Positions 16,893 through 24,641 of a DNA stretch of 64,000 nucleotides are shown here, one piece after another. The stretch covers positions 1 through 64,000 of the forward strand of contig JAGATP010000003.1 in NCBI GenBank assembly GCA_017621155.1, in the 5' to 3' direction. The number at the start of each line of letters is the position of its first letter. Within the stretch, counting starts at the first letter, position 1. This DNA comes from Clostridia bacterium (GTDB lineage Bacteria > Bacillota > Clostridia > Christensenellales > Borkfalkiaceae). Under the pieces are notes generated by a model that was not told the origin of the DNA, did not search any database, and worked only from the letters and a program-made list of their open reading frames with translations. A program made the translations under genes and the position numbers.

Positions 16893-16926
16893 GGGACTTT
16901 GAGATTTTTTCTCGAAGTCCTTTTTT
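16893..16926 (+). terminator. Terminator of the cytidylate-kinase-like gene
   Basis: GGACTT-GAGA pairs with TCTC-AAGTCC, with one mismatch, followed by six T. Confidence 0.85.
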
Positions 16927-16936
16927 GTGAGCAGAG

Positions 16937-16965
16937 CAGTCCCGCAACAGAATGTTACGGGACTG
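16937..16965. repeat. Long hairpin upstream of the tnpA remnant
   Basis: CAGTCCCG (16937-16944) and CGGGACTG (16958-16965) are perfect complements, with AACA/TGTT continuing the stem inward. IS200/IS605 ends carry such subterminal hairpins, so this may be part of the element's left end. It is not a terminator because no T tract follows. Bases 16966-17030 hold only short palindromes. Confidence 0.45.
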
Positions 16966-17037
16966 TAAAACTCACCGGGTATGCCGGAGGATCTGAAAAA
17001 GCTTTCGCTTCAAGCCATGTAACAATATACAAAAAAG

Positions 17038-17098
17038 CTCCTATGTGCTAAACTGAATGTAAGGCTTTGGGCCGTACACAAGCAAAGCAACATAGGAG
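17038..17098 (+). promoter_or_regulatory. Stem sequestering the ribosome site of the tnpA remnant
   Basis: CTCCTATGT (17038-17046) is fully complementary to ACATAGGAG (17090-17098), which contains most of the AGGAGG ribosome site. GCTTTG/CAAAGC forms an inner stem. This repressive leader fold is known from IS200-family transposase genes. Confidence 0.65.
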
Positions 17099-17106
17099 GA
17101 CGTTAC

Positions 17107-17262
17107 ATGAAAAATCAAAATAACGACACATTCGGTTTAGCGCGCACGACGTGGAAATGCCAATACCGTATCGTGGTTACTTACCGTTTTTTCGTCCTGA
17201 GATCTTCTCCCTGGAAGAGGTTGTTTTCGTCCAGGTTTGCCTCGTCGAAGATTCTCGAATAG
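17107..17262 (+). pseudogene. IS200-like transposase tnpA, 5' fragment only
   Basis: The ATG frame begins MKNQNNDTFGLARTTWKCQY, then RIV. Intact IS200 TnpA proteins of Clostridia start in this way (LA.TTWKCQYHIV). Similarity stops after about residue 23 (17175), and the frame runs on for 28 unrelated codons over the end of the minus-strand dnaI-like gene to a stop at 17262. The HUH catalytic motif and the right end are missing. The element was therefore cut down to its left end and about 70 coding bases, next to the intact helicase-loader stop codon. Confidence 0.75.
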
Positions 17263-18098
17263 ATGCGTTCGCTGTATCGTTCGAAGATCTTTTCGCGATT
17301 GAGATTGGTCGTGAAGAGGACGGGGTGCTTTTTGGAAAACCGTTCGTCCAAAATCAGCTTTAAGTATTCGACGGTCACTTTTTTATAGACGGGCTCTGCG
17401 CCCAAGTCGTCGATGATCAGAAGATCGCAATCGGTGAGCAGGGAAAGGGAGCGATAGGATTCCTTTTCAAAGCACTGAAGGAAAAAGCGGTTGAGGGAGA
17501 TGGCGGACAGAAAATAGACGTTTTTGCCCTTTTTTTCGAGTTCGCCCGCAATGCAGCTTGCAAGGAAGGTCTTTCCCGTTCCCGTGCTTCCCATAAAAAC
17601 GGTGGAGAGGGGAACTTTGGGGAACCTCCCGCAGTATTTCACGCGGTAATAGTCGTAGTTGATTTGCGGGACGAGTCGCTTGTTCGCGTCGTCGAAGGAG
17701 GCGAAGGCCTCGGAGGCAATGCCGATTTCCTCGAGCTTGAAACGGCGAAGCGCCTCCCGATAGCAGGAGCACGCGCTCCCGTTTTCCAAAAATCCCGTAT
17801 CCCGACAGCGCGGGCACGTATAAGAGGGGACGAGATCGGACTCCTTCAGCCCCATTTCCTGCAAGAGACCTGCTCTTTTACGGCGCACAGCGGTGAAGTC
17901 CTGTTCGAGCTGTTCGAGCCGTTCGGGATATTCCGCCTCTGCCCGAAGATAGGCAATGCGCGTTTTTTGATAAGAGCGGTCGACTTCGGAAAAAGAGGGG
18001 TTTTGCAGGGCGCGCTCTAAACAGCGTTCCGCCCGCCCTTCCGCCTTCGTGCGAAGGGTTGCGTAGTATTCTTCGATACGGCTTGTGAGTTCGCTCAT
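17181..18098 (-). CDS. DnaI-like helicase loader ATPase
   Basis: 305-residue AAA+ protein of the DnaI/DnaC type, which loads the replicative helicase. A coiled N-terminal part precedes a zinc-finger motif with C95, C98, C110 and C112 (CPRC...CSC), as in Bacillus DnaI. Walker A is GSTGTGKT (170-177), and Walker B CDLLIIDDLGAEP is near 230. The longer frame starts at 18167, but the ATG at 18098 overlaps the upstream stop (ATGA) and has AGAGGT 8 bases before it. The product likely acts with the DnaD-like protein encoded just upstream. The IS200 remnant abuts its stop. Confidence 0.9.
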   Translation of the reverse strand: MSELTSRIEEYYATLRTKAEGRAERCLERALQNPSFSEVDRSYQKTRIAYLRAEAEYPERLEQLEQDFTAVRRKRAGLLQEMGLKESDLVPSYTCPRCRDTGFLENGSACSCYREALRRFKLEEIGIASEAFASFDDANKRLVPQINYDYYRVKYCGRFPKVPLSTVFMGSTGTGKTFLASCIAGELEKKGKNVYFLSAISLNRFFLQCFEKESYRSLSLLTDCDLLIIDDLGAEPVYKKVTVEYLKLILDERFSKKHPVLFTTNLNREKIFERYSERIYSRIFDEANLDENNLFQGEDLRTKKR

Positions 18099-19504
18099 AG
18101 CTGATACCTCTTTGCGGATTCGGCGATCAATGCGTCGATTTCCTCCTTGGTGGTTGCCCGTTTCCAATCAGGCAATTTTTCCGTGCTTCCGCTCGTCCGC
18201 TTGGGAATGTCGCTCGGTACGAAAATCTTCTTTGTCTTCCAGGAAGAGAGAATCGCCGTCAGGTAGGGGATGGGGTTGGCTTTTCCTGCGCTCTCTTCGC
18301 CCGCAAGTAAAATCATCTCGTCGGAGAAGCCCCAGCTTCGCCAATTGCGAAGCGCGGTAAAATCCGACCCGATGGGGCGTCTGGAGAGGCTGCACGTTTG
18401 AAAGAGTTTTGCGAGGAAATCCTCGTCTTCTTTGATGGAGAGAAGGTGATCGCGTATGCTCTCTAAGGAGACGATGCCCTTTCCATACCATTCTCTGACG
18501 ATTTCGTCCATTCCCTCGAAGCTCTTCTTTTGGGTCGCAAAGGCGTAGTTTGCGATGATGTCGAGGGCTTCGTCCGAATAGCCGTAAGAAGACCATACGG
18601 CGGTGTATTTTTCGACGTACGTCTCCGCATAGGAGAGATAGACGCCGAGCTTTTTGGCGATCGCAAAGGTCTCTCGGTAAAGAGCTTTTTTGCGGGAAAG
18701 GTAGTAATCGATTTCTTCCTTTGAAAAGCAGCGGTTGGCATACAGTTCTTTTAAAGCCGAATCCAGCTTTTGCATGTTGCCTCTTTTTAAGGTAGAGGCG
18801 ACGAAGAGTATGTTGTCAAACTCAAATTCGAGCTTTCGCCATTCCTTTAAATAATCGCTGTCCGAAAGCTCGGGCTTCTTTTTGATTCCCATCGCCTGAT
18901 ACAGCTTGGAGAGGGATTCGTTGTCCATGCTGTACGAGGAAAGCTCTTTTTCCACCTGTACGGCGGTGCGAATGCCCTTTTGGAGAAAGTTCATGACCGT
19001 CGTCTTGACGTAATTAAAGCGAAGATTGGGATTTCCCGTATAATCCCTGCAATAGCGGACGACGAGAAGTAGGGCGTCCTGACTGATGGGTTGATCTTCG
19101 AGAAGCTGCATGTATTGCCCGTATTCGCTGACGGAAATTTCCCGCTCCGGGAAAATGGCTTGCAGGGAGCGGTTGAATCCCGTATACTTTTCGGGACGGG
19201 GCTTGCGCCTGCCCTCCTCAGCGGCGAGGTAGCGGACGGAAAACGGCGTGCGTGAGACGACGGAAACGAGCCCGCAGTCCTCCCAAAAGAGAAAGGCGTT
19301 TTCGATGTCTTCGACGGTGACGGACAGAAGCTCGGCCATCCCTTCGATGGGGAGATCGTCCCCCGTCGAACAGAGGCAAAGACCCAGAAGGTATATTTTT
19401 ACGGCGGTTCCGTCGGCGGTGGGCATGAACTTTCGAAGAAAAGTGTTGTCAACGCCCGTCTTTCCGCTGTAAGTCGCCTCTTTTGAAAAAGAACAAAATG
19501 CCAT
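18095..19504 (-). CDS. DnaD-domain replication initiation protein
   Basis: 469-residue protein resembling the Firmicutes DnaB/DnaD primosome family, which remodels DNA at the origin and helps recruit the helicase loader. Repeated DnaD-like features are YTGFNRSLQAIFPEREISVSE and the C-terminal helical segment with the pattern W...G.S...I (RNWRSWGFSDEMILLA). It is co-transcribed and overlaps by 4 bases with the DnaI-like gene, the classical helicase-loading pair. No clear promoter was found in the 186 bases upstream on this strand. Confidence 0.85.
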   Translation of the reverse strand: MAFCSFSKEATYSGKTGVDNTFLRKFMPTADGTAVKIYLLGLCLCSTGDDLPIEGMAELLSVTVEDIENAFLFWEDCGLVSVVSRTPFSVRYLAAEEGRRKPRPEKYTGFNRSLQAIFPEREISVSEYGQYMQLLEDQPISQDALLLVVRYCRDYTGNPNLRFNYVKTTVMNFLQKGIRTAVQVEKELSSYSMDNESLSKLYQAMGIKKKPELSDSDYLKEWRKLEFEFDNILFVASTLKRGNMQKLDSALKELYANRCFSKEEIDYYLSRKKALYRETFAIAKKLGVYLSYAETYVEKYTAVWSSYGYSDEALDIIANYAFATQKKSFEGMDEIVREWYGKGIVSLESIRDHLLSIKEDEDFLAKLFQTCSLSRRPIGSDFTALRNWRSWGFSDEMILLAGEESAGKANPIPYLTAILSSWKTKKIFVPSDIPKRTSGSTEKLPDWKRATTKEEIDALIAESAKRYQL

Positions 19505-19529
19505 AATTCCTAAATTTTACTCCATATAC

Positions 19530-19558
19530 TTGATTTCTTTCGAAATTAGCGGTATAAT
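19530..19558 (+). promoter_or_regulatory. Promoter of the hydrolase-like gene
   Basis: TTGATT, 17 bases, TATAAT, not extended. The predicted leader is about 125 bases and contains a long hairpin at 19626-19663 (CCATT/AATGG plus CCC/GGG and an AAGAAA/TTTCTCTT core). Confidence 0.65.
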
Positions 19559-19690
19559 AAATGCATCGTGGATTGGTTTATAGTTCCATTATACCCAATT
19601 TCAGCGATAAATGCAAGGCTATTTGCCATTTTCCCCAAAAGAAATTTTTCTCTTCGGGAATGGTAAAAAAAATATAAGGGTGGTTTGTTT

Positions 19691-21388
19691 GTGCATTCTA
19701 TTTTAACACCGCTTGCTCTGTGGCGTAAATTTGATGACAATCAGCCGTTGAACGAATTTGTCGTAAAGCGCGAAGAGACGGACGGGATTTCCTATTCCTT
19801 CCTCTGTTTTTCGGGCAGAAAGACCAAGACGGGAAGGGTTCGCATCTACGGGCTGTATGCCCGACCGGTGGGGGGAGACAGTTTTCCTGCCATTCTCCTT
19901 TTGCCCGATGCGGGCAAAGGCTTCGATCGCGCCTTTATCGCAAGATTCGTTCGCCTCGGTTATTCCGTCCTCACCGTGGATTACAGCGGAAAGGATGAGG
20001 GGCGAGAGCGCTATACCGTCTATCCCGAAGACATCGCGTACGCGAACTATGCGTCCGTCGGCAGACACATGGACTTTGTGGATACCGACGCGATGGAAAC
20101 TTCCTGGTACGAGTGGACGGCGGTGGGAAGGTACGCCTTAAAGTATCTCAAGTCCCGCCCCGACGTCTCCAAGATCGGCGTCATCGGCATTCGCACGGGG
20201 GGAGAAATCGCATGGAAGCTTATGCTTTCTCCCGATGTTTCATGCGGCGTGCCCATCTGCGCGGCGGGGTGGATTGCGTATCGGGGAATCAACAAATTTG
20301 AAAAGGACAAGGAGCTTTTCATCGACAACGAACGGCAGCGCTTTCTTGCAGGCGTGGATTCGCAGTCCTATGCGCAGTTTGTGTCCTGTCCCGTCCTCAT
20401 GCTCTGTTCGACAAACGACCGTCGCTTCGACTACGACAGGGCTTACGATACTTATTCGCGCATCAATTCCGAAGTGGATTGCGTCATTTCCTATACCGTC
20501 AACAACAGTTCCTACATCGGCCCGCAGGGCTTGACCGATCTTGACATGTTCCTCGCAAAATACTTAAAGGGACAGCACGTCTTTATCCCCAAGCCGCTCG
20601 ATCTCAAAATCGGAATCGACGAAGAGGGCGATCTTGTCGCGACTGTCCGAAAGGACAACCGCGGGGAAATCGTCGGCGTCCGCCTCTTCCTGGCGGAAGA
20701 CTGCCTCGTCTCCTCTCAGCGCGATTGGCGGGAAAGCCGTCGGAAAAAGAAGGAGAGCGAGGATAGCGTTACCTTCTACCTCGACGCCTACGAAAAATCC
20801 AAGATGGTCTTTGTCTTTGCACAGGCGGAATACTCCAGCGGATTCACCTCTTCCTCGAAAATCGCCGTCAAGGCAATCGACGAAGCGTTCCGCAACGGAC
20901 TTCCCAAAACCCGAATTCTCTACAGCACCGATCAGGGCGACGCCGAATGCTTTGCCTCTTCGGACGTTGCGGATTACTCGTTCGGCGACTGCATTTTGGA
21001 CGGAAGCGTTTGCCGACCCCTTCTCATGGACGCCTACAAGGGCATCAAGGGGGTCTGCTCGGAGCGGGGACTCAAGACTTATCGTATCAATAATCCCATC
21101 TGCCGCCCTGCCGAAGACGCACTCATCAGCATCGACTTTTGCAGCTGGGAGGCGGGCTATATCTCCGTTTCGATCGCCGAAATGCGGGATGGAAAGATTC
21201 TTCCCTTCGTCGCCAAGATCTGGGTGAACGGCAGTCGGGGTTGGGAAAACTCCGTTTTGCGCCCCGGTGATTTCAAAGCGACGACGGATACGGAGAAAGG
21301 GGCCTCTTTGAAGAGCTTCTCCACGGCAATTTCGCTCACCTTCACGGCAGATTTTCGCTTCTGCCTCAACAATATCTTATGGCTTTGA
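19691..21388 (+). CDS. Alpha/beta-hydrolase-fold protein lacking catalytic residues, with C-terminal extension
   Basis: 565 residues from the GTG at 19691 (AAGGGTGG 7 bases upstream). The N-terminal half follows the acetyl-xylan-esterase/dienelactone-hydrolase pattern: FPAILLLPDAGKGFDRAF, YSVLTVDYSGKDEG, then the nucleophile-elbow strand IGVIGIRTGGEIAW. There the elbow Ser of GxSxG is Arg168, and the usual C-terminal His region reads NNSSYI (about 271-276). The remaining about 270 residues are beta-rich and unrecognised. It is probably a binding or structural pseudoenzyme. It precedes DUF951 and signal peptidase I, overlapping the former by 10 bases. Confidence 0.7.
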   Translation: MHSILTPLALWRKFDDNQPLNEFVVKREETDGISYSFLCFSGRKTKTGRVRIYGLYARPVGGDSFPAILLLPDAGKGFDRAFIARFVRLGYSVLTVDYSGKDEGRERYTVYPEDIAYANYASVGRHMDFVDTDAMETSWYEWTAVGRYALKYLKSRPDVSKIGVIGIRTGGEIAWKLMLSPDVSCGVPICAAGWIAYRGINKFEKDKELFIDNERQRFLAGVDSQSYAQFVSCPVLMLCSTNDRRFDYDRAYDTYSRINSEVDCVISYTVNNSSYIGPQGLTDLDMFLAKYLKGQHVFIPKPLDLKIGIDEEGDLVATVRKDNRGEIVGVRLFLAEDCLVSSQRDWRESRRKKKESEDSVTFYLDAYEKSKMVFVFAQAEYSSGFTSSSKIAVKAIDEAFRNGLPKTRILYSTDQGDAECFASSDVADYSFGDCILDGSVCRPLLMDAYKGIKGVCSERGLKTYRINNPICRPAEDALISIDFCSWEAGYISVSIAEMRDGKILPFVAKIWVNGSRGWENSVLRPGDFKATTDTEKGASLKSFSTAISLTFTADFRFCLNNILWL

Positions 21389-21573
21389 TCGCAAATCTCC
21401 ATTCCGTCATCCGTACGAAAAAAAAGCACCCCTGCGGTTCCGACCTTTGGGAAGTCGTTCGCACGGGCGCGGATTATAAGCTCAAGTGTCTCACGTGCGG
21501 AAGGGTCGTGCTTCTCTCTTCGGAAGCGCTCCGCACGCGCATCAAAGAGGTGGTGGAGGAAAACCATGAATAA
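21379..21573 (+). CDS. DUF951 family protein
   Basis: 64 residues matching the short DUF951 family of Firmicutes. The segment KKKHPCGSDLWEVVRTGADY is followed by LKCLTCGRVVLLSS, giving paired Cys (CG and CxxC) that may bind zinc in a small beta-barrel. Function is unknown. It overlaps the upstream gene by 10 bases and the signal peptidase gene by 8, so expression is coupled. No strong ribosome site precedes the ATG, as expected for coupled translation. Confidence 0.85.
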   Translation: MALIANLHSVIRTKKKHPCGSDLWEVVRTGADYKLKCLTCGRVVLLSSEALRTRIKEVVEENHE

Positions 21574-22126
21574 GAAAAAAGTCTGGGACGTCATTTCCTA
21601 CGTGCTACTTTCCGTCATTGCTCTTCTTTTGCTGGGAGTCGTTATTCTTCGGTTCATTTTCTTCGAAGTGGAGATCGTGGGCTCCTCCATGACCGAAACG
21701 TTGAAAGACGGAGAGACCATGATTGCGCGCCGCCAAGGGAAAGCGGAGCGCGGCAGAATCATCATCATCGACGTGCCCGATCGCCTTTCCGACGTCTTTA
21801 CGGGGGAATTCCTCGTGAAGCGCATCGTTGCGGTGGAGGGGGATTCTCTCTATTGCCTTGGAGGGGTTTTGTATTTGAAGCAAGAAGGGGAGACGGATTT
21901 TTCCGCCCTTTCGGAGGACTATATCAGTTCCAGAACGCCCGATTTTTCGGAAGTGACGTTAAAAGAGGGGGAGATTTACTGTCTCGGGGACAATCGTGCG
22001 CCTTCCAAAGATTCCACCGAAGTGGGCGCTTTTTCCGTCTCGGATATTTTCGGCTATCTCGATGAAGACGCCATACGCCTGTCCCGCACGAGCGTATGGG
22101 GAACAATTTTGAAATTTCTCATATAA
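21566..22126 (+). CDS. lepB: Signal peptidase I
   Basis: 186-residue S26 peptidase that removes signal peptides from secreted proteins at the outer face of the membrane. One N-terminal membrane segment (about 10-33) precedes the catalytic Ser41 in VGSSMTETL and the general-base Lys85 in FLVKRIVAVEGD. The later box GDNRAPSKDSTEVGAF is conserved. Length is normal for Gram-positive type I enzymes. The start overlaps DUF951. DegV follows after 12 bases, so it belongs to the same transcription unit. Confidence 0.93.
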   Translation: MNKKKVWDVISYVLLSVIALLLLGVVILRFIFFEVEIVGSSMTETLKDGETMIARRQGKAERGRIIIIDVPDRLSDVFTGEFLVKRIVAVEGDSLYCLGGVLYLKQEGETDFSALSEDYISSRTPDFSEVTLKEGEIYCLGDNRAPSKDSTEVGAFSVSDIFGYLDEDAIRLSRTSVWGTILKFLI

Positions 22127-22138
22127 AGGAAGCAAAAT

Positions 22139-22981
22139 ATGATTAAAATTACGACAGACAGTACCTGCGACTTATCGCCCGAGCAATTGAAAGAAAACGA
22201 CATTTCCATGATGTCCTTAAACGTCATTCTGGGTGAAAACACCTACGAAGACTGCGTCAACATCCAGCCTTCGGATATCTTTTCCTACGTGGAAAAGACG
22301 GGGCAACTTCCCAAGACGGCTGCAAGGAGCATTGCGGAGTACGAAGCCTTTTTCGCTCCTTTTGTAGAGGCGGGCGATACCGTCGTTCACTTCGATATTT
22401 CTTCGAAGTCCTCCTCTTCCTACGATTTTGCCCTTGCGGCGTCCAAAAAGTTCAAGGGAAAGGTCTTCGTCGTCGATTCCCACGCTCTTTCTTCGGGACA
22501 GGGGCTTCTCGTCATGAAAGCCGTCGATCTTCGGAAGGAGGGAAAGAGTGCGGAGGAGATCGCAAGGATCTGCACTTCCCTTCGGGATCAGGTCAACACT
22601 TCCTTTATTCCCGATCAGCTCAACTACCTTTATATGGGCGGGAGATGTTCGAAGCTCTCCTTGTACGGAGCGAAGATTTTAAACATTCATCCCTTGATTT
22701 CCATGAAGGACGGCGCTTTGATTCCCGAAAAAAAGTACGTTGGCGGCATGATGCGCTGTATGCGCACGTACGCTTCCGATTTGAAGGAAAAGTATCCCTC
22801 TTACGATAAGACGCGGTGCTTTATCACGCACAGCTGTGCGGACAAAGAGCTCGTCGATCTTGCGAAGACAAAGGTAAAAGAGCTGTTCGATTTTAAAGAA
22901 GTCATCGAAACCATCGCAGGTTCCGTCATCACGGGGCATTGCGGAAGAAATACCATCGGCATTTTATTCATTGCCGAATAA
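22139..22981 (+). CDS. DegV family fatty-acid-binding protein
   Basis: 280-residue cytoplasmic protein of the DegV/FakB fold, which binds a fatty acid so that a kinase (FakA) can phosphorylate it. The N-terminal motif ITTDSTCDL (4-12), the segment FDISSKSSSSYDFA near 83-96 and LNYLYMGGRCSK near 160-171 are characteristic. No FakA is present in the window. The ribosome site AAAGGAAG lies just before the ATG. A second DegV gene lies at 29975; the two are clearly divergent. Confidence 0.9.
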   Translation: MIKITTDSTCDLSPEQLKENDISMMSLNVILGENTYEDCVNIQPSDIFSYVEKTGQLPKTAARSIAEYEAFFAPFVEAGDTVVHFDISSKSSSSYDFALAASKKFKGKVFVVDSHALSSGQGLLVMKAVDLRKEGKSAEEIARICTSLRDQVNTSFIPDQLNYLYMGGRCSKLSLYGAKILNIHPLISMKDGALIPEKKYVGGMMRCMRTYASDLKEKYPSYDKTRCFITHSCADKELVDLAKTKVKELFDFKEVIETIAGSVITGHCGRNTIGILFIAE

Positions 22982-22998
22982 GAAACAAGGAGAACGCC

Positions 22999-23268
22999 AT
23001 GAGAGCAGTTGTCACGGTAACAGGAAAGGATAAAAAGGGCATTATCGCCAAAGTCAGCGCCTTCCTTGCGGAAAAGAACGTCAACATCGAAGATATTTCG
23101 CAAACGATTTTGGGAGAATATTTTGCCATGATCATGCTGGCAGACGTCACGTCTGCGACGGAGGATATCGCCTCCCTCGCAAAGGAGTGCGAGGAAATGG
23201 GCAAAACCATCGGCATGTCCGTCCGCGTCCAGCACGAAGATATCTTCAACGCCATGCACAGCATTTGA
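22999..23268 (+). CDS. ACT domain protein (UPF0237 type)
   Basis: 89-residue single ACT domain: [20 protein letters not shown], then [12 protein letters not shown]. It is a small-molecule-sensing module whose ligand is unknown. The ATG at 22999 is preferred over the longer frame from 22939 because AGGAGA precedes it and the shorter start matches the family. The next gene (UPF0210) starts 7 bases downstream; the UPF0237-UPF0210 pair is conserved across Firmicutes and archaea, which implies a joint function. Confidence 0.92.
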   Translation: MRAVVTVTGKDKKGIIAKVSAFLAEKNVNIEDISQTILGEYFAMIMLADVTSATEDIASLAKECEEMGKTIGMSVRVQHEDIFNAMHSI

Positions 23269-23275
23269 GGTCGCC

Positions 23276-24631
23276 ATGTTTAACCAGTTTGATGTATTGG
23301 AAACGATCGACATGATCGAAAAGGAGCATTTGGACATCCGCACCATCACCATGGGCCTTTCGCTGCTTCCCTGCATTGCGGGGGACGCAAAGACGACGGC
23401 GGAGAAGGCGTACGATCTCGTCTGCAAGCGGGCGGAACACCTCGTCAAGGTCGCACGCGATCTTTCCGGAGAGTATGGCATTCCCATCGTCAACAAACGG
23501 GTTTCGGTGACGCCCGTTTCCCTGCTTTGCGCTTCCTTCCCCGAAGAGGCGGGGCTCGTCGGAGCGGCGCTCGACAGGGCGGCAAACACCCTCGGAATTG
23601 ACTTCTTAGGGGGCTATTCCGCACTCGTCCATAAGTCCATGGCGGACTATGAGAGAACGTTCATCGAGACCATTCCCGAGGTGCTCGCCACGACGACGAG
23701 GCTCTGTTCTTCCGTCAATGTCGGCTCGACGAAGTCGGGAATCAATATGGATGCGGTCGCCCTCATGGGCGAGATTTTCAAGAGAACAGCGGAGCTTACC
23801 AAGGAGCAGGACGGCATCGGCTGTGCCAAGCTCGTGGCTTTCTGCAACGCCGTAGAGGACAATCCCTTTATGGCGGGTGCCTTCCACGGCGTCGGCGAGA
23901 GCCATGCCGCCATCAACGTCGGCGTTTCCGGCCCGGGCGTCGTACAGCACGCGCTCGAGGCGATTCCGAACGCCAATCTGCTCGACGCGGCGGAGATGAT
24001 CAAGCGGACTGCCTTTAAAATCACGAGGGCAGGTCAGCTGATCGCCAAGGAAGCCGCCAGACGGCTCGGCGCGGAGTTCGGCATTGTCGATCTCTCCCTC
24101 GCGCCCACCCCCGCAAGGGGGGATTCCGTCGCTCACATTTTGGAGGAGCTCGGAATTTCCACGGTAGGAGGGCACGGCACGACGGCGGCGCTCGCCATGC
24201 TCAACGACGCAGTCAAAAAGGGCGGCGTCATGGCAAGCTCCCGCGTCGGCGGACTTTCGGGTGCGTTCATTCCCGTATCCGAGGACATCGGCATGATCGA
24301 AGCGGCGGAAAAGGGCGTGCTTTGCCTTGACAAGCTCGAGGCGATGACCTGCGTCTGCTCGGTCGGGCTCGATATGATCGCCATTCCCGGGGACACGCCC
24401 GCATCGACGATTGCGGCGATCATCGCGGACGAAGCGGCGATCGGCATGATCAACGCAAAGACCACGGCAGTTCGCGTCATTCCCGCACCGGGAAAGGGCG
24501 TGGGCGACAGCGTAAACTTCGGCGGACTGTTGGGGCGTGCGCCCGTCATGCCCGTTCACGATACGGACAGCAGCAAATTTATCGGCAGGGGCGGATCGAT
24601 TCCCGCACCCATTCATTCATTCAAAAATTAA
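23276..24631 (+). CDS. PFL family protein (UPF0210)
   Basis: 451-residue cytoplasmic protein of UPF0210, related by fold to glycyl-radical enzymes such as pyruvate formate-lyase but without an obvious glycyl-radical motif. Characteristic segments are [14 protein letters not shown] (19-32), [28 protein letters not shown] and [17 protein letters not shown]. The length is typical. It is co-transcribed with its ACT partner immediately upstream and followed by pepF after 10 bases. Its biochemical role is not known. Confidence 0.92.
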   Translation: MFNQFDVLETIDMIEKEHLDIRTITMGLSLLPCIAGDAKTTAEKAYDLVCKRAEHLVKVARDLSGEYGIPIVNKRVSVTPVSLLCASFPEEAGLVGAALDRAANTLGIDFLGGYSALVHKSMADYERTFIETIPEVLATTTRLCSSVNVGSTKSGINMDAVALMGEIFKRTAELTKEQDGIGCAKLVAFCNAVEDNPFMAGAFHGVGESHAAINVGVSGPGVVQHALEAIPNANLLDAAEMIKRTAFKITRAGQLIAKEAARRLGAEFGIVDLSLAPTPARGDSVAHILEELGISTVGGHGTTAALAMLNDAVKKGGVMASSRVGGLSGAFIPVSEDIGMIEAAEKGVLCLDKLEAMTCVCSVGLDMIAIPGDTPASTIAAIIADEAAIGMINAKTTAVRVIPAPGKGVGDSVNFGGLLGRAPVMPVHDTDSSKFIGRGGSIPAPIHSFKN

Positions 24632-24641
24632 GGAGTTATTT

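Noticed and set aside
17176-17262. Functional fusion protein from the tnpA remnant frame
   Set aside because: The 28 codons after the break are antisense to the helicase-loader gene and have no family resemblance.
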